64,000 nucleotides of DNA from Nemertoderma westbladi (lineage: Eukaryota > Xenacoelomorpha > Nemertodermatida > Nemertodermatidae): NCBI GenBank assembly GCA_032718475.1, contig JAUCBJ010008128.1:1-64000 (forward strand), in the 5' to 3' direction. Below are positions 39,755-50,853 of the stretch, one piece after another. Each line of letters begins with the position of its first letter. Position 1 is the first letter of the stretch. The notes beneath the pieces were generated by a model. That model was not told where the DNA came from, did no database searches, and was given only the letters and a program-made list of their open reading frames with translations. A program made the translations under genes and the position numbers.

Positions 39755-40945
39755 TGTAAAAGCTTTTGCGGATATACTCAGTCCCCCTCGCCCGCAAGGT
39801 ACCGTTATAGGTGTTTTAACGGACATAAAAGTCATTCTTCTATATGTGTGCTTTGGTGGACATGGTAAGGCAAAAAACCCGCAATGCGTCAAATACCCTG
39901 GCACAGCTTAGCCTTGATGATTCAGATTACGACATCTAACAGCTGGTTGCTGACATGGAAACGGCCATTGGACACATGGTTCTTTGTTTAGCTTAACAGC
40001 CAATCAGAGCGATTTTTTCTGTCGATGTGGAGATATTTGGCAGATCATGCTAGGAGTGTTCAGTCTTACTGTTTTTTCTTGATACTGTTGTGTTGTTTCT
40101 ATCTAGGCCAGGAACACCGGCTCTAGAGTCAATTCGTTTCAGACTTTAGAAGAAACATTAGTAGGCTTAAGATTATAGAGCGTATAACTGTTATCATAAC
40201 ACAACTCACATAACATATCACATAACTTGTCATATCATATCTTAACCTACCATCTTAATGCTTTTTACTGTTGTCATATTTTGTATCAGTTGGTTGAATA
40301 TTATTTGGAGAACATTTATAAAGAACCCAAATTTCCCAATTTTCTTGATACACTACAGGTTAGAGAGACAGGTTACATATAGCGATTGCGACTTATATTA
40401 TTGTGGTTTGTAGTGAATTTAATGCTATTTGATAAGCACTACATGAGTCAGTTGCTGTTCTCTTTATATATGATAAAATTCATTGACGGTCGGCAAATTA
40501 GTGAGTATTGTGTGTTACCGGTAGTGTGCATGATTGTGACTGATAACTAAGCATTTCCTAAAGAATGCGCCTCATACGTGAATCATAAGCCTTACCGACT
40601 TACCGTTGTGATTGGTATAAGTCATATCTCTGTTTACCTAGATAGAGCGCTACGTCCTAAAGGAACTGTTAATATTTCCCGAAAGTGAATAATATTGGTC
40701 AGAAATTATTTATTAGCGATCAATCGAATAATACAGTAAGCTTACACTGCAATAATAATCTAAGCCCTCAGAATCCAGTCTCCCGGGTATATCCAGCGGG
40801 TGAATGGACGCGCACTAGGCTGGCTTCTGCTAATGTTGTGTTTATTGGTATTAGATACTTGTCATTTTCTAAAGTCTATTTATAAACCAAAAGACATATA
40901 AATTTTGGCAGGTTAAACTGCTAAAGGTCTTCAAAAGCGCGTACA
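39755..40945 (+). repeat. 5' LTR of second BEL copy
   Basis: Matches the minus strand of 5410-6479 over most of its length (for instance CCTAAAGGAACTGTTAATAT) with many substitutions and some extra sequence near 39900-40400. Confidence 0.8.
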
Positions 40946-41006
40946 ATAACAGTTCTGTCTTTATTGCAGTAAGCAATAAAGTTGAAAGTACTGGTCGACC
41001 GGTAAA

Positions 41007-41246
41007 CCAGAACCGGTACTGCTGTAGGTCCGTAGGCCCAACTGCCAGAATCGGTACTGCTGTAGGTCAGTAGGCCCAACTGCCAGAACCGGTACTGCTG
41101 TAGGTCCGTAGGCCCAACTGCCAGAACCGGTACTGCTGTAGGTCCGTAGGCCTAACTGCCAGAACCGGTACTGCTGTAGGTCCGTAGGCCTAACTGCCAG
41201 AACCGGTACTGCTGTAGGTCTGTAGGCCCAACTGTCCTAACCGGTA
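41007..41246 (+). repeat. 38-bp minisatellite, about six copies
   Basis: CCAGAACCGGTACTGCTGTA units with GGTCCGTAGGCCCAACTG, 38 bases each, directly after the LTR in the leader. The nested BEL has only one or two diverged copies at the equivalent place (about 17530-17620). Confidence 0.9.
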
Positions 41247-42630
41247 CTTCCAGTACAAGTACATTAGTATTATTTCGATTGTGATCTATAGTATATTGTA
41301 GGCTGCCAGGGGAATAGGGATTGATCACCCCTCATTCTTTTGTATAGTTTACTTATTTCTGTCAGTTTTATTTCCTAGTAAGTTAATATTGAGCAGAAGG
41401 CGTGTAACCCTGCTCAGATTGTTCAGATAATTGTAGGCTGGACTGTTGTCTGACCGTTGTTGAGTCTGGAGAGATTGCGGCGTGTGTGGAGTTTGTCCGA
41501 TAAAGTGCCAGTTAGTAAGTTGGGGCAGCCATAGCTGTAAGGTCAATCCCCTCTTAAAGAATAAGTCGTACTACCGTGTTAGAACGCATACTAACTAACC
41601 ATTTTGGAATCTGCACATACTGTAGTTTATTTAGGCTTGACAGTATTCTGCCAGCGTTTTGGCCTGTGTTTGTTTGTGTGGTCTGTTCAGGTACCGTAAT
41701 AGTTATTACTCAGATATTTTGTAGGCTGGATTGTTGTCTAGCTATTATTAGGTCTGAAGAGATTGCTGCATGTGTAGAGTTTGTCTGATAAAGTGCCAGT
41801 TAGTAAGTTGGGGCAGCCAGAGCTGTAAGGTCAATCCCCTCTTAAAGAATAAGTCGTGCTACCGTGTTAGAACGCATACTAACTAACCATTTTGGAAACT
41901 GCACATACTGTAGTTTATTTAGGCTTGATGGTAGTCTGCCAGCGTTTGGTTTGTATTTTGTTTGAGTATTCTGTACGGGTAGCGTAATATTTATTATTCA
42001 GAGTTTATGCGATTATTCGCAACATTCATGTCCCCAAGTTTATTCCTACAGTAATTGTGCTTGTTACACATACCGTTATAGTTAAATTAACCCCGGTACT
42101 ACACGGGCTGCTTGGCGTAGGTAAAGACTGGTGACTTTGTGCTCCGGTCACTCCAGCAGATGCCGTGGTTCTTTAGCTGTTCAAGTATTTTTAACTACTG
42201 ATTATTTGTTGTACCAGTACTTGTACCTAATTTAGGGTTTAGTGTACAGTGCTTTCCGAAGGTAATTAGTGTGTAGGCAGTATATTTGTGTTGTAAAGTG
42301 GTTAATAGGCACGTTGGTTCTGGTAGACCGCGGTAATTAACTTCTAGGTAGGGACACTCCGTGATACATAACGTAGTACCTATAGCGATACGGTTATAGG
42401 TCGTCAGGCGGTGGTATTTTCCTATCTGGACAACACAGTGTATTTACTACTACTTATTATTTTCAAATACCGTAGTATCCTGTCCGTTTGTAATAACCAG
42501 AATTTCTAGCCCTCTGTTAGACTGGTTTGTAGTTCCCTGTAAAATTACCCTAAAATTTCGTACGTAATATTTTTGTTGTGTTTAATTAGAGATTTAATCT
42601 CACCCGTATCGTAAGTAATTCGTAGATAAG
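41247..42630 (+). other. BEL leader with ~290-bp duplication
   Basis: Non-coding. AGAATAAGTCGT..TAGAACGCATACTAACTAACC blocks at about 41558 and 41849. Matches the minus strand of 16296-17530. Confidence 0.75.
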
Positions 42631-42631
42631 T

Positions 42632-43675
42632 AGATAGATAGATAGATTTATTTATACATTATGTAAAAACAATAACAAATACACCAAACAATGTACCGGT
42701 ATAAAGGTATTGTCCAACATAACATATAGGATTACCCCTAAAGCTTTGCAGCTTATTTCCAAGGGGGTCCTTTATGTTACTTGGTTACAAATACAATATT
42801 ACACTACGCTAACCTAAAACCAATATAAAACGTAATTACACTATGTACATGTACAACTTTACCGAGAGCGTGACAATGCCCGACTCAACGATAAAGATGT
42901 AATGTACAGAACAATTTATTATAAAACGTAATTACAGTATAAATAGTAAATAATTAATAAACTAATAACTTACTGTAGGACTATTGTACCTATTTTTACA
43001 TTGCACACGGAGATGAGATTTAACTGCAGATTTAAAAGAATGTTGATTATTTAGGTTTTTAATTTCATTAGGCAGAGCGTTCCAATTTTTTATGCCGTTA
43101 AAAAAGAAAGTATCAGATTCAAAGGATTTACAATTCGGGAGGTAGAAGTTTGAAGCACTAGCTCTGGTACTATAAGAGTGTGTATCGCGTACTCTGTTGA
43201 ATTTTTGTTTTAGGTAATTGGGACATTTACCATTATACACTTTATGCACATGGTTAAGGCGTAGCTGCTTAACTCTACTATCTAAGTTAAGTAGTCCAGA
43301 TTCAGAAAAGTCATCTGGAGTTAGGTGGTGCCTAGGTTTGTAGTCTTTAATAAATCGTACTACTTTATTCTGAGCTACTTGTAATTTACATTTAAGCTGT
43401 TTGGTTAAGCCTTCATACCAAGAAGAGCACGCATAGTCCATGTGACACTGTATTAAAGAAGAGCAAAGTAACTTGCGGGAGTCGGTGTTCAAACTATTTT
43501 TATTTCTGTATAGAAACCTTAGCCTACTGTTAACTTTCGAGAAAATATTTTTCACTGTACTTTCTCCTGATAAGCAGTTATCCAATGTGGCGCCTAAATA
43601 TTTAACTTCCTTTTTATTTTCAATCTTATGTCCATTACTAGTGACTTCAAACTTAGTTACCTTCTTTAAGTAACT
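42632..43675 (-). mobile_element. 5'-truncated CR1/L2-like LINE in the leader of the second BEL copy
   Basis: The BEL leader is interrupted between GTAATTCGTAGATAAGTAG and TAAGTAACTTAGG compared with the nested copy. The minus-strand insert ends at its 3' side with an ATCTATCTATCTA tail (42632-42655). A short TAAGTA is present on both sides, a possible target duplication. It sits at a different position from the LINE in the nested copy, so it is an independent event. Confidence 0.7.
42962..43585 (-). CDS. LINE RT C-terminal segment (CR1/L2-like)
   Basis: 207 codons beyond the catalytic palm: LRFLYRNKNSLNTDSRKLL, SSLIQCHMDYACSSWYEGL, then QNKVVRFIKDYKPRHHL and the terminal WNALPNEIKNLNNQHSFKSA phrase. 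These are the conserved post-palm segments of CR1/L2/Jockey-group LINEs. The YxDD box is absent (truncated away). Non-functional fragment. Confidence 0.8.
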   Translation of the reverse strand: MDNCLSGESTVKNIFSKVNSRLRFLYRNKNSLNTDSRKLLCSSLIQCHMDYACSSWYEGLTKQLKCKLQVAQNKVVRFIKDYKPRHHLTPDDFSESGLLNLDSRVKQLRLNHVHKVYNGKCPNYLKQKFNRVRDTHSYSTRASASNFYLPNCKSFESDTFFFNGIKNWNALPNEIKNLNNQHSFKSAVKSHLRVQCKNRYNSPTVSY

Positions 43676-44357
43676 TAGGAAGTAGGATTATTTGTTTTAG
43701 TGTCCAATAAGTAGTACTTCACTGAGAGCGTACAGCTTCGGTGTAGGGACTCCTTCCCAGAAATAATAACATCTATTTCAATATTGTAACAAAACCCCTC
43801 ATACGGGTACATATAAATCCACTAAATCTATTAATAAAATAGTAGGCCTGTTATACAACACTTAGGTCTTAATATCAGTTGGACTACTGCTTAAATAACG
43901 GTAATAAAGTAAGTTAAAGTAACCAAGTAACCCTAAAATATTCAGAAATTCAATTATTCTAAAATAATTGACATACCGGTATTTACCATAGGCTTATTAC
44001 CTTTATTTCTATAAATTTGGGCTGAAATCATACCGGTATTCTGTAATTAATTCTAGTTCATAATTATACTTATATATACTATAAGTGTAAGCTGCATACC
44101 GGTATTCACGATAGGCCTATTATATATTTATATATATTTGTGCTAAAATTATATACCGGTACTCTGTGACAAATCTAGTCTGTAATAATACTTATATATA
44201 TACTATAAGCATACCGGTATTCTAATATATTATATATATATCACGCTACACTGAGTAGCAGTATCGGTAATTAATTATTAGGCTAACAGTGATACTGAAT
44301 TACTAGACTTGTTTTAACTGTATTTATAGCCGTAGGCATTCAACTGTGTAAACAAAC

Positions 44358-46228
44358 ATGTCAGACACAACCCAATCACTGTCGGATAGTCTCTTAGAAA
44401 GTGTTAGAATGACTGTTAGACAGTGTCTTAAAAAGATCAATGACCCAGATCCAAGTCTAGAACATCCTAGATCCAAGTCTAAGTCACCTACTATTGTAAA
44501 AAAGGCCATCCCTACTGTAGTAGTGTCAGACCCTAGGCTAGTAGAACAACGTAGGTCTATCATCGGCACTCGGGCCCAAGTCAAGCGGGATCAAGAAGCA
44601 GCTGTCAAACAGCAGCAACATCCTAGCCAAGAACCTAGTTCTCAGCGGCCCGATAGCTCCAGTAGTTCGGATACTCCTGAGCGGACGCCCGAACGCGGAG
44701 CGAAGATGGCGGATACGGTTTATGATGAGTGGCCAACCTTTGAAGAATCAACCGACGCCACTTCTTCTCAAGTGGAAAGCGAAGTGGAAAGCGAATTAAC
44801 AGCAGCAGAGAAGCCGCGAACTAGAGACGCCATTGACATCTATCTGTCAGACTATCAGCGATTCCTAGGAGACGAAGAGTTGAGGAGACGACTGTCTGGA
44901 CTTCGCCCTAATAGTGAAGGAACCAAGCTTGTGTTGGACGCAATCGATGCGGAAATGTTAGCTGCGAACCAAGCTAAATTTGATGAACGACTCCGCCTCG
45001 TTAGAGTCCAAGAAGAACAAATAAAGAAAAAACAGATAGAGGACCGAAAGGCAGCAGCAGTAACGGCGGCAGAAGCAGAAGCAGAAAGAAAGGCAGTGGC
45101 GGCAGAAGCAGAATCAAAAAGAAAAGCAACGGCGGCAGAGGCAGAAGCAAAAAGAAAAGCAGCGGTGGCAGAAGCAGAACGGAGAGCGTCTGAGGAGACG
45201 ACCCAACTAGAGTTGGAAAATCTGCAAGAGACGCAAGACAACATAAATAAACAGTTAACTGCTAGTCACATGCAGATGATGAGTCGATTTACTCCCAAAC
45301 GCCAAGAATACACATCATCGGAAGAAGGCGAGACCACCGATCCTGAAGGCGGAGGAAATAGATCTCGTCTAAGCAGGCTTAGAAAAACATCTCACCATCA
45401 CAAATTGCCTGATTTGCCCCCAGCGGTTAGAAGACAACTAGCTAGCACAGACTTAGGTAGTACAGAACCTACAGAACAAATTATTCAGGTCAAAAGACTC
45501 CCTACAATAGTTGATGAGCCTGAAATAATTAGGCCTGTCGTTCCCAAAGCCACTCCTGTGCTAGAGACCCCTGTACTTCCAGAGCTTAACTCTAAATTCC
45601 CTCTACACAGTACTACACTGCCTGTACCCGGTAGAACAGTCCATGAGAATATCCCTGTCCTGGAAGCTGAGAGAGAAATCAAAGATTTGTCTCCCGTCGT
45701 CCCGCGTCAGCCCGCTACAATGTTGGCGACTCCCGCTTCGGCGGTCGAGTGGGTAGAGGAGGGACGGCGGGGGATGAATCTCCTGCTCGGACAGATGCAG
45801 GAGACTGTCCACCAACTTAAGGGAACAGTAAGGGAAGGTAGGGCCGAATTGCAAGAAGTGCAGCAAAGTATCGCTCTAGAACGCGACAAATTAGTCAATA
45901 TACAAAAAGCGATACCAATACCCCCTGTAACATTGTGTCAACCTGTTAGGTCTGAAGTATTACATGCACAAGGTGTGGAGCCTACACGCATCTATACTGC
46001 TAGTGAAGTAGAAACTCCTATAGCAAACCCTATTGAGGGTGATTATAAACCTGTTGTTAATGATATTCCCTATAGACCTGATAATAATCCGAGAAATTTA
46101 TATACCGATAATTCGATATTAAATAACACGATGGCCCAAGAAAGCTTTACGCGTCAGATGGCTAGAACAGAAGCCCGCCAAGCGGTCAAAGTGGGAGAAA
46201 TCGTCAAATTCAATGGAGATGAGATGAG
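44358..46228 (+). pseudogene. BEL gag N-terminal part, truncated
   Basis: Starts at an ATG (MSDTTQSLSDSLLES) matching the start of the nested BEL ORF. It keeps the GTRAQVKRDQEA segment, the Ala/Glu/Lys coiled coil (about residues 230-310) and the linker up to VKVGEIVKFNGDEM, the beginning of the DUF1759-like domain, where it ends. About 170 residues between the MADTVY segment and ESTDAT are deleted in frame relative to the nested copy. The frame runs by chance through the G17 run to 46271. Confidence 0.85.
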
Positions 46229-46251
46229 ATTCAATGCAGATAGGCTGATAA

Positions 46252-46268
46252 GGGGGGGGGGGGGGGGG
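46252..46268 (+). repeat. G17 homopolymer at BEL truncation point
   Basis: Seventeen G residues about 24 bases after BEL similarity ends. Confidence 0.95.
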
Positions 46269-46904
46269 TAACTTCGAATAAAAGTTTACCCCTCTCCTGC
46301 CAGGTGAAATTCGATGCAAATTACATTACAAATTACACAAATTACATCAAAAATAAATCTCGGTTGGTTAGTTTTCCAAGCGGCGTCAAGAAGAGTTAAC
46401 TGGTTAATAGGTAGGTACTGCACTGCTGGCGCATCCTGGGGCTCGGCTGGCAGCTGGCGGACACCGGCTGTCACTCATCCTGGACCTGTCCTGCATTGTT
46501 TATTTGACATAAGGTAGCGGCAGCCACACTCTTTAAATCGGCAGTGATTTTTTATGTCCTTTTATTTGACTTTTTTGTCATTTTTTTTTTACGAATTATG
46601 CATAATGACTTTTGTTGTCCATTTAATGACTTTTATTTTTCTTTTAATGACTTTTTATGTATGTATTTCTTCAAACTGTCAGACTGCTGATTTCTGGACT
46701 GTCAGACAGTTGATTTCACTATGCCTGTCTGCCTGTGCCAAAACATTCCATGATTCCATGATTTATAGACTATGAGATAGATTTCCATATGCGCCTGTGG
46801 TAAAAAGACTCTATATTTAATAGTTTGTGGTTGTTGTCGATAATCGATTACCACATGACGTAGCAAAACACTCATTTTATAGCCAAAAACAATTACCAAT
46901 TGAT
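46269..46904. other. no gene seen
   Basis: T-rich stretch with an ATGACTTTT-type loose repeat at 46550-46660. Short ORFs here have no recognisable content. Confidence 0.5.
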
Positions 46905-47400
46905 GGAAAGGAGCAGGTTAAGGCCGAGTTTTCTAACCAAAACAATAAACAGTCACTTTACCAAATCAGGGAAAGGAGCAGGTTACAGAGACGGGATTTT
47001 CTAACCAAAACAATAAACGATCACTTAACTAATTGAGGGAAAGGAGCAGGTTACAGAGGCGGGATTTTCTAACCAAAACAATAAACGATCACTTAACTTA
47101 TTGAGGGAAAGGAGCAGGTTACAGAGGCGGGATTTTCTAACCAAAACAATAAACGATCATTTAACTAATTGAGGGAAAGGGACAGGTTACAGAGGCGGAA
47201 TTTTCTAACCAAAACAATAAACGATCACTTAACTTATTGAGGAAAAGGAGCAGGTTACAGAGGCTGGATTTTCTAACCAAAACAATAAACGATCATTTAA
47301 CTAATTGAGGGAAAGGGACAGGTTACAGAGGCGGAATTTTCTAACCAAAACAATAAACGATCACTTAACTAATTGAGGGAAAGGATCAGGTTACAGAGAC
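46905..47400. repeat. 68-bp minisatellite, about seven copies
   Basis: GGAGCAGGTTACAGAGGCGG, then TTTTCTAACCAAAACAATAAACGATCACTTAAC..; spacing between copies is 68 bases. A single related unit lies at 48811-48860 inside the first intron of the recombinase gene. Confidence 0.92.
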
Positions 47401-48508
47401 GATAAAACTAATACAGTAATAGGCCTAAATTATGTGAAAGGTATATCCACATTTTAAAAATCCTGCAATCCAGTTTGGCCTATCAATTATTTAAAATTTA
47501 TTAGCACAACCGGTATGCCTACCTGCTACCATTACCGTATTTAAATGGTAGGCTACACAGTAGGCCTATAGCAGTACCGGTGCCGGTACCGGTATTAAAA
47601 TACAGAAATACCTGCTTTATACCTAAATCTGTACATACAATACAGCAAAATAGTGCTATATATACTAATACCGGTACTGATAGCCTGAGAGAACAGCAGT
47701 AGAGAAACCGGTAGCATGGAACCTAACATTAGACTTTTGGAGGACATAAAAAATAAAAAAAAAGGACAAAAAAAGGATTTAAACGGACAATAAAATTATG
47801 CGCTTTAAATCACTTAGCTTTAAGAAGGCCTACCTGTTTTCAGTCTGCATGCGTGTTGTGCACTTCTTACTGGTCCGCAATGCCTAATCTAATATCACAT
47901 ATGGATTATTCTCCATAGGAATACATTACATACGCACATACGCGTATGTGCATACGGATACGGCAAATGCATACGGATACGGATACGGCGAAAAGTTAAA
48001 CCCGTTATTATTGAGTTTCGTTTATTTTTTGGTTATAATAACGTGTCACTGTAACCTGCTTCTTTCACTAAATCTATATTTTTACATTGAGGCGGGATAC
48101 GGTTAATTCACCAAGATGGGATTTGAAAAGATTACGGTAAAGCAAAAAAAAAGGGGGGGGGGGCTTTTTTTGCTTTACCGTAATCTTTTTCGCTAGATTT
48201 GAATGGATTACAGGCTACAGTATAAGTAAGAAGGCCTTGGCTTACACATGCAACTTTTGTTACGGCAACAAGGTTCTTTGTATCGAGTTTATCAGAACAG
48301 TCTAAATTGTTTTGGTTTTGTGTTTGTATTACAGTATTAGATGGTTGTCCGTTACAGTCTTAATTATTTAGGAAATATTTTTTTTGAATAATATTTACTT
48401 TGAAATTCGGTCCATCAATATTATCCATACGGTACATTTTTCTATTAGTAATTGGAGTTCGAGCTAATGTGTATATTTTTTTATATATTTTTTTATTTTT
48501 TTATCTAG
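47401..48508. other. non-coding, probable 5' intron of recombinase gene
   Basis: No gene is recognised. ACCGGTACC palindromes occur near 47575, and a hairpin with poly-G loop at 48126-48189. The end (48470-48508) is a T-rich tract ending in TCTAG, which reads as a splice acceptor, so at least part of it should be intron. Confidence 0.55.
48126..48189. repeat. perfect 25-bp inverted repeat with poly-G loop
   Basis: AAAAGATTACGGTAAAGCAA.. at 48126-48150 pairs exactly with 48165-48189; the loop is AA, G11, C. Confidence 0.92.
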
Positions 48509-48691
48509 ATCAATATGTATCCAATTCCCCATATAAAGATTCGACAACATACACTATTGATCTACCGGAAGATGGTCATCAAGAGTCCGTTACATTAGAA
48601 CCCTTAGATTATCTGAGTAACAGCTACAACAACGTGTTTGAGATTCACTGCCCACCACAGCGCGATAACCTTAACAATAATTGTAATAGAG
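48509..48691 (+). CDS. putative internal exon of tyrosine-recombinase-like gene
   Basis: Bounded by a polypyrimidine tract and TCTAG before, and GGTGAGT after (donor at 48692). The open frame has 61 codons: polar and acidic sequence (YTIDLPEDGHQESVTLEPL), Asn-rich at the end. It leaves one base of a codon (phase 1), matching the two following exons. No start codon in frame, so an earlier exon must exist upstream. No domain is recognised. Confidence 0.55.
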
Positions 48692-49251
48692 GTGAGTTAA
48701 GTTTTAAACCTGCATTACATTTCTGGGATGAGAGTGGGGGGACTCGACCACTGGACGCTCATCCCAATCTCGGTTAATTAATATCCCGTCTCAATGTTAA
48801 ATTCTAAATTTAGGGAAAGGATCAGGTTACAGTGGCACATTATTTTAACCAAAACAATAAACTAAATACATTAGAACAGGTTAGTACGATTAGGTTAGTA
48901 GGTTAGAACAGTCCCAACCCCCCCCCCCCCCCCCCCTATCTGGCCTTTCGAATGCGAATTTCATTATTTGATTATTGTTAAACCTGAAATAAACCTTTTA
49001 AACTTGTTATCCAATTATTATTTACATAAATAAATTGTATTTCTGAACAACTTTTACAATATTATTTGCATAAGCCTTCTGTTTGTAAAAGTAGCACTAG
49101 GGGGCGTTCACAATGGACTACTAGCAAACACCGGTACCACATTTACTGTATAAATATTTAGGTGGTAGGGTGGTGGTGGGGGTTCTGTCTATACCGTAGT
49201 TTATCTATCTATAGTAAAGTATACAAGGTGTCTTATTTATTTTATTTAAAG
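48692..49251 (+). other. intron with G/C runs and one 68-bp repeat unit
   Basis: GTGAGT donor, TTTAAAG acceptor. Contains a C19 run (48918-48936) and the lone 68-bp-type unit at 48811-48860. Confidence 0.55.
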
Positions 49252-49404
49252 TAACCGAATTAGACGATCTGGAGGACATAATTGAAGAAGATGAAGATAA
49301 TGATGAAAATTCCGCCGAAGCCGATTATTCTACCGATGGCGATAATTCCACAGATACCGGAAGTGATAATTCCGCCGATGAAGATAATTACGGAAAACAA
49401 GGAG
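49252..49404 (+). CDS. putative acidic exon of the recombinase-like gene
   Basis: 153 bases (51 codons, phase 1 on both sides, so it can be skipped without changing frame). Strongly acidic with a repeated DNSxDxxS pattern (EEDEDNDENSAEADYSTDGD). The acceptor is TTATTTAAAG; the donor is GTAGGC. An acidic N-terminal region could serve protein contacts; that is inference. Confidence 0.6.
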
Positions 49405-49517
49405 GTAGGCCTATATATCAATAAATATTTACTTAAATAGTTATAAACTTAAACTTGTTTTTTACCACTATTTCGCTTTATCTTTTATTAAAGAAATAAG
49501 CTACAAAAAAGTACAAA

Positions 49518-49521
<4 letters not shown>

Positions 49522-49553
<32 letters not shown>

Positions 49554-50006
49554 ACACCATTTTCGGACAACTCTTCGATTTATCACTCTTAGCGTTTCAC
49601 AATTGTTTGGTTTTGACTAAAATTTTGAATATAGGTGCCTAAGATGCTATTCTACATGATAGGTCAGAAAAAAATATTTTTTCGCTATTTAATATTATTT
49701 AATACTAGTTAACAATAAAAATAACTTGGTTGCGCTTAAAACCCTAAGGCTTTTACAGTTTTGAATCTAATCACATGAAAGTTTTTTTATATGATAGATC
49801 AAAGATGGGGCAACATAACTATCAGGCGAAATTTTGTGAAAATAGTAATTTCAAAAGGATTCCCTAAATGGAAATTTACATAACTTGAAAACTAAAAGAG
49901 CTATTAAATAGCGGTTTTCAGATTTGGAAACACCATTCAATGGTGCATTATAATATATCATAAAAAAATTCCGACATATTTTGGACCAAAATGGTGTACC
50001 CCCCCT
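49522..50006. mobile_element. candidate MITE with GGGGGTACACCATTTT ends
   Basis: The left end, G-run plus TACACCATTTTCGG, and the right end, GGACCAAAATGGTGTACCCCCC, are inverted repeats of about 18-20 bases around 450 bp of AT-rich non-coding DNA. Flanks read TTTA on the left and TTAA on the right, so a TTAA or TTA duplication is possible but not exact. No transposase. Confidence 0.6.
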
Positions 50007-50199
50007 TAAGAATAAAATTTCGTATTACATGGGAAAAAAACGTAGAACATTTTTTTCAATAATATTCTCTCGACCCTTTATAAACCCTTTCTGGCACTCG
50101 GTAAATAAAATGCATCGAGAATAATGAAAAAAGATCTACTTTTTCCCCAACTAATAAATAATCAGTAAAATCAGTAAATCAGTAAATATTTTGGAGCGC

Positions 50200-50312
50200 A
50201 GGACAATTCGGTCCGGACAATTCGGTCCCGGATAATCGGACAATTCAGTCTCGGACAATTCAGTCCCATTAATTTTGTATTTTGGGACCGAATTGTCCGG
50301 GACCGAATTTAA
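50200..50312. repeat. GGACCGAATTGTCC inverted/tandem repeat cluster
   Basis: Several copies of GGACAATTCGGTCC in one direction followed, after about 25 bases, by GGGACCGAATTGTCC in the other. Together they could form a cruciform. Non-coding, within the intron. Confidence 0.85.
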
Positions 50313-50853
50313 TTGGTACTACTGTACTATAGGCCTATAATGGTGAATGTTCTAGAACCTTAATAGATATTATTATATGGTAGCTAGTGTTTTTTTTGAA
50401 AATAAAAAAATTTCACTTTTTTTGTTAACATTATTATTTATGGTAGCTATTATGGTGTTTTTATGGAGGTTGTGAATTATTTACTAGCTAGTCTAGTAAT
50501 AGTATGTATTTAAAATGTTTAAAACTGATTTCTTTGTGTGTGTTATGAACTGTATGTGTTGTTGGTTGGTTAACAAGCCTAAATTATTATCCTAAATAAT
50601 TTAATCCAAAATTGCAACCCCGATCCCGAAAACGGGAACCCGGATTTCCTCTACATTTTGAATTTTTTTACATTTTCTACATCTTTCTACATTTTGGTGC
50701 AGACTTAGTACCTACAGTAGTGAGACAATTTTGTAATGAAACTCATAAAACCGCTGAATATTTTACTCCATTGTCTGGTTGCCCCCCCCCCCCCTCTCCC
50801 ATTCTCCCACACTTGTCAATACCGTGTCATTAAATTTTTTTAGGTGGAAATAG

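Larger units (their letters stand above)
39755..46228 (+). mobile_element. truncated second BEL copy, plus strand
   Basis: Reverse-complement relative of the nested element at 5410-18588: an LTR from TGTAAAAGCTTTT to GCGCGTACA (39755-40945), the leader with its 290-bp duplication, and the first part of gag. Similarity ends at about 46228, next to a G17 run, and no second LTR is seen. The 5' junction has ATATT outside; without the other end no duplication can be tested. More diverged from the nested copy than the latter's LTRs are from each other. Confidence 0.85.
49405..50853 (+). other. intron with G31 run, a small TIR element and inverted repeats
   Basis: GTAGGC donor. Two AG acceptors are possible, 50843 and 50853; only 50853 keeps the phase-1 frame into the last exon. 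Contains G31 at 49522-49552 and C13 at 50782-50794. Confidence 0.55.

Noticed and set aside
46229-46475. Possible small element after the BEL truncation
   Set aside because: TTCAATGCAGAT and ATTCGATGCAAATT phrases hint at loose repeats, but no defined ends or duplication were found.
48400-48508. Hydrophobic N-terminus (signal-peptide-like) of the frame starting at 48400
   Set aside because: No ATG opens it, and its hydrophobic residues come from the T-rich tract before a good splice acceptor at 48507-48508.
50843-50843. Splice acceptor TTTTTTTTAG at 50843 for the last recombinase exon
   Set aside because: It gives the wrong phase after exon 49252-49404 and meets a stop within about 20 codons; the AG at 50853 keeps the frame.
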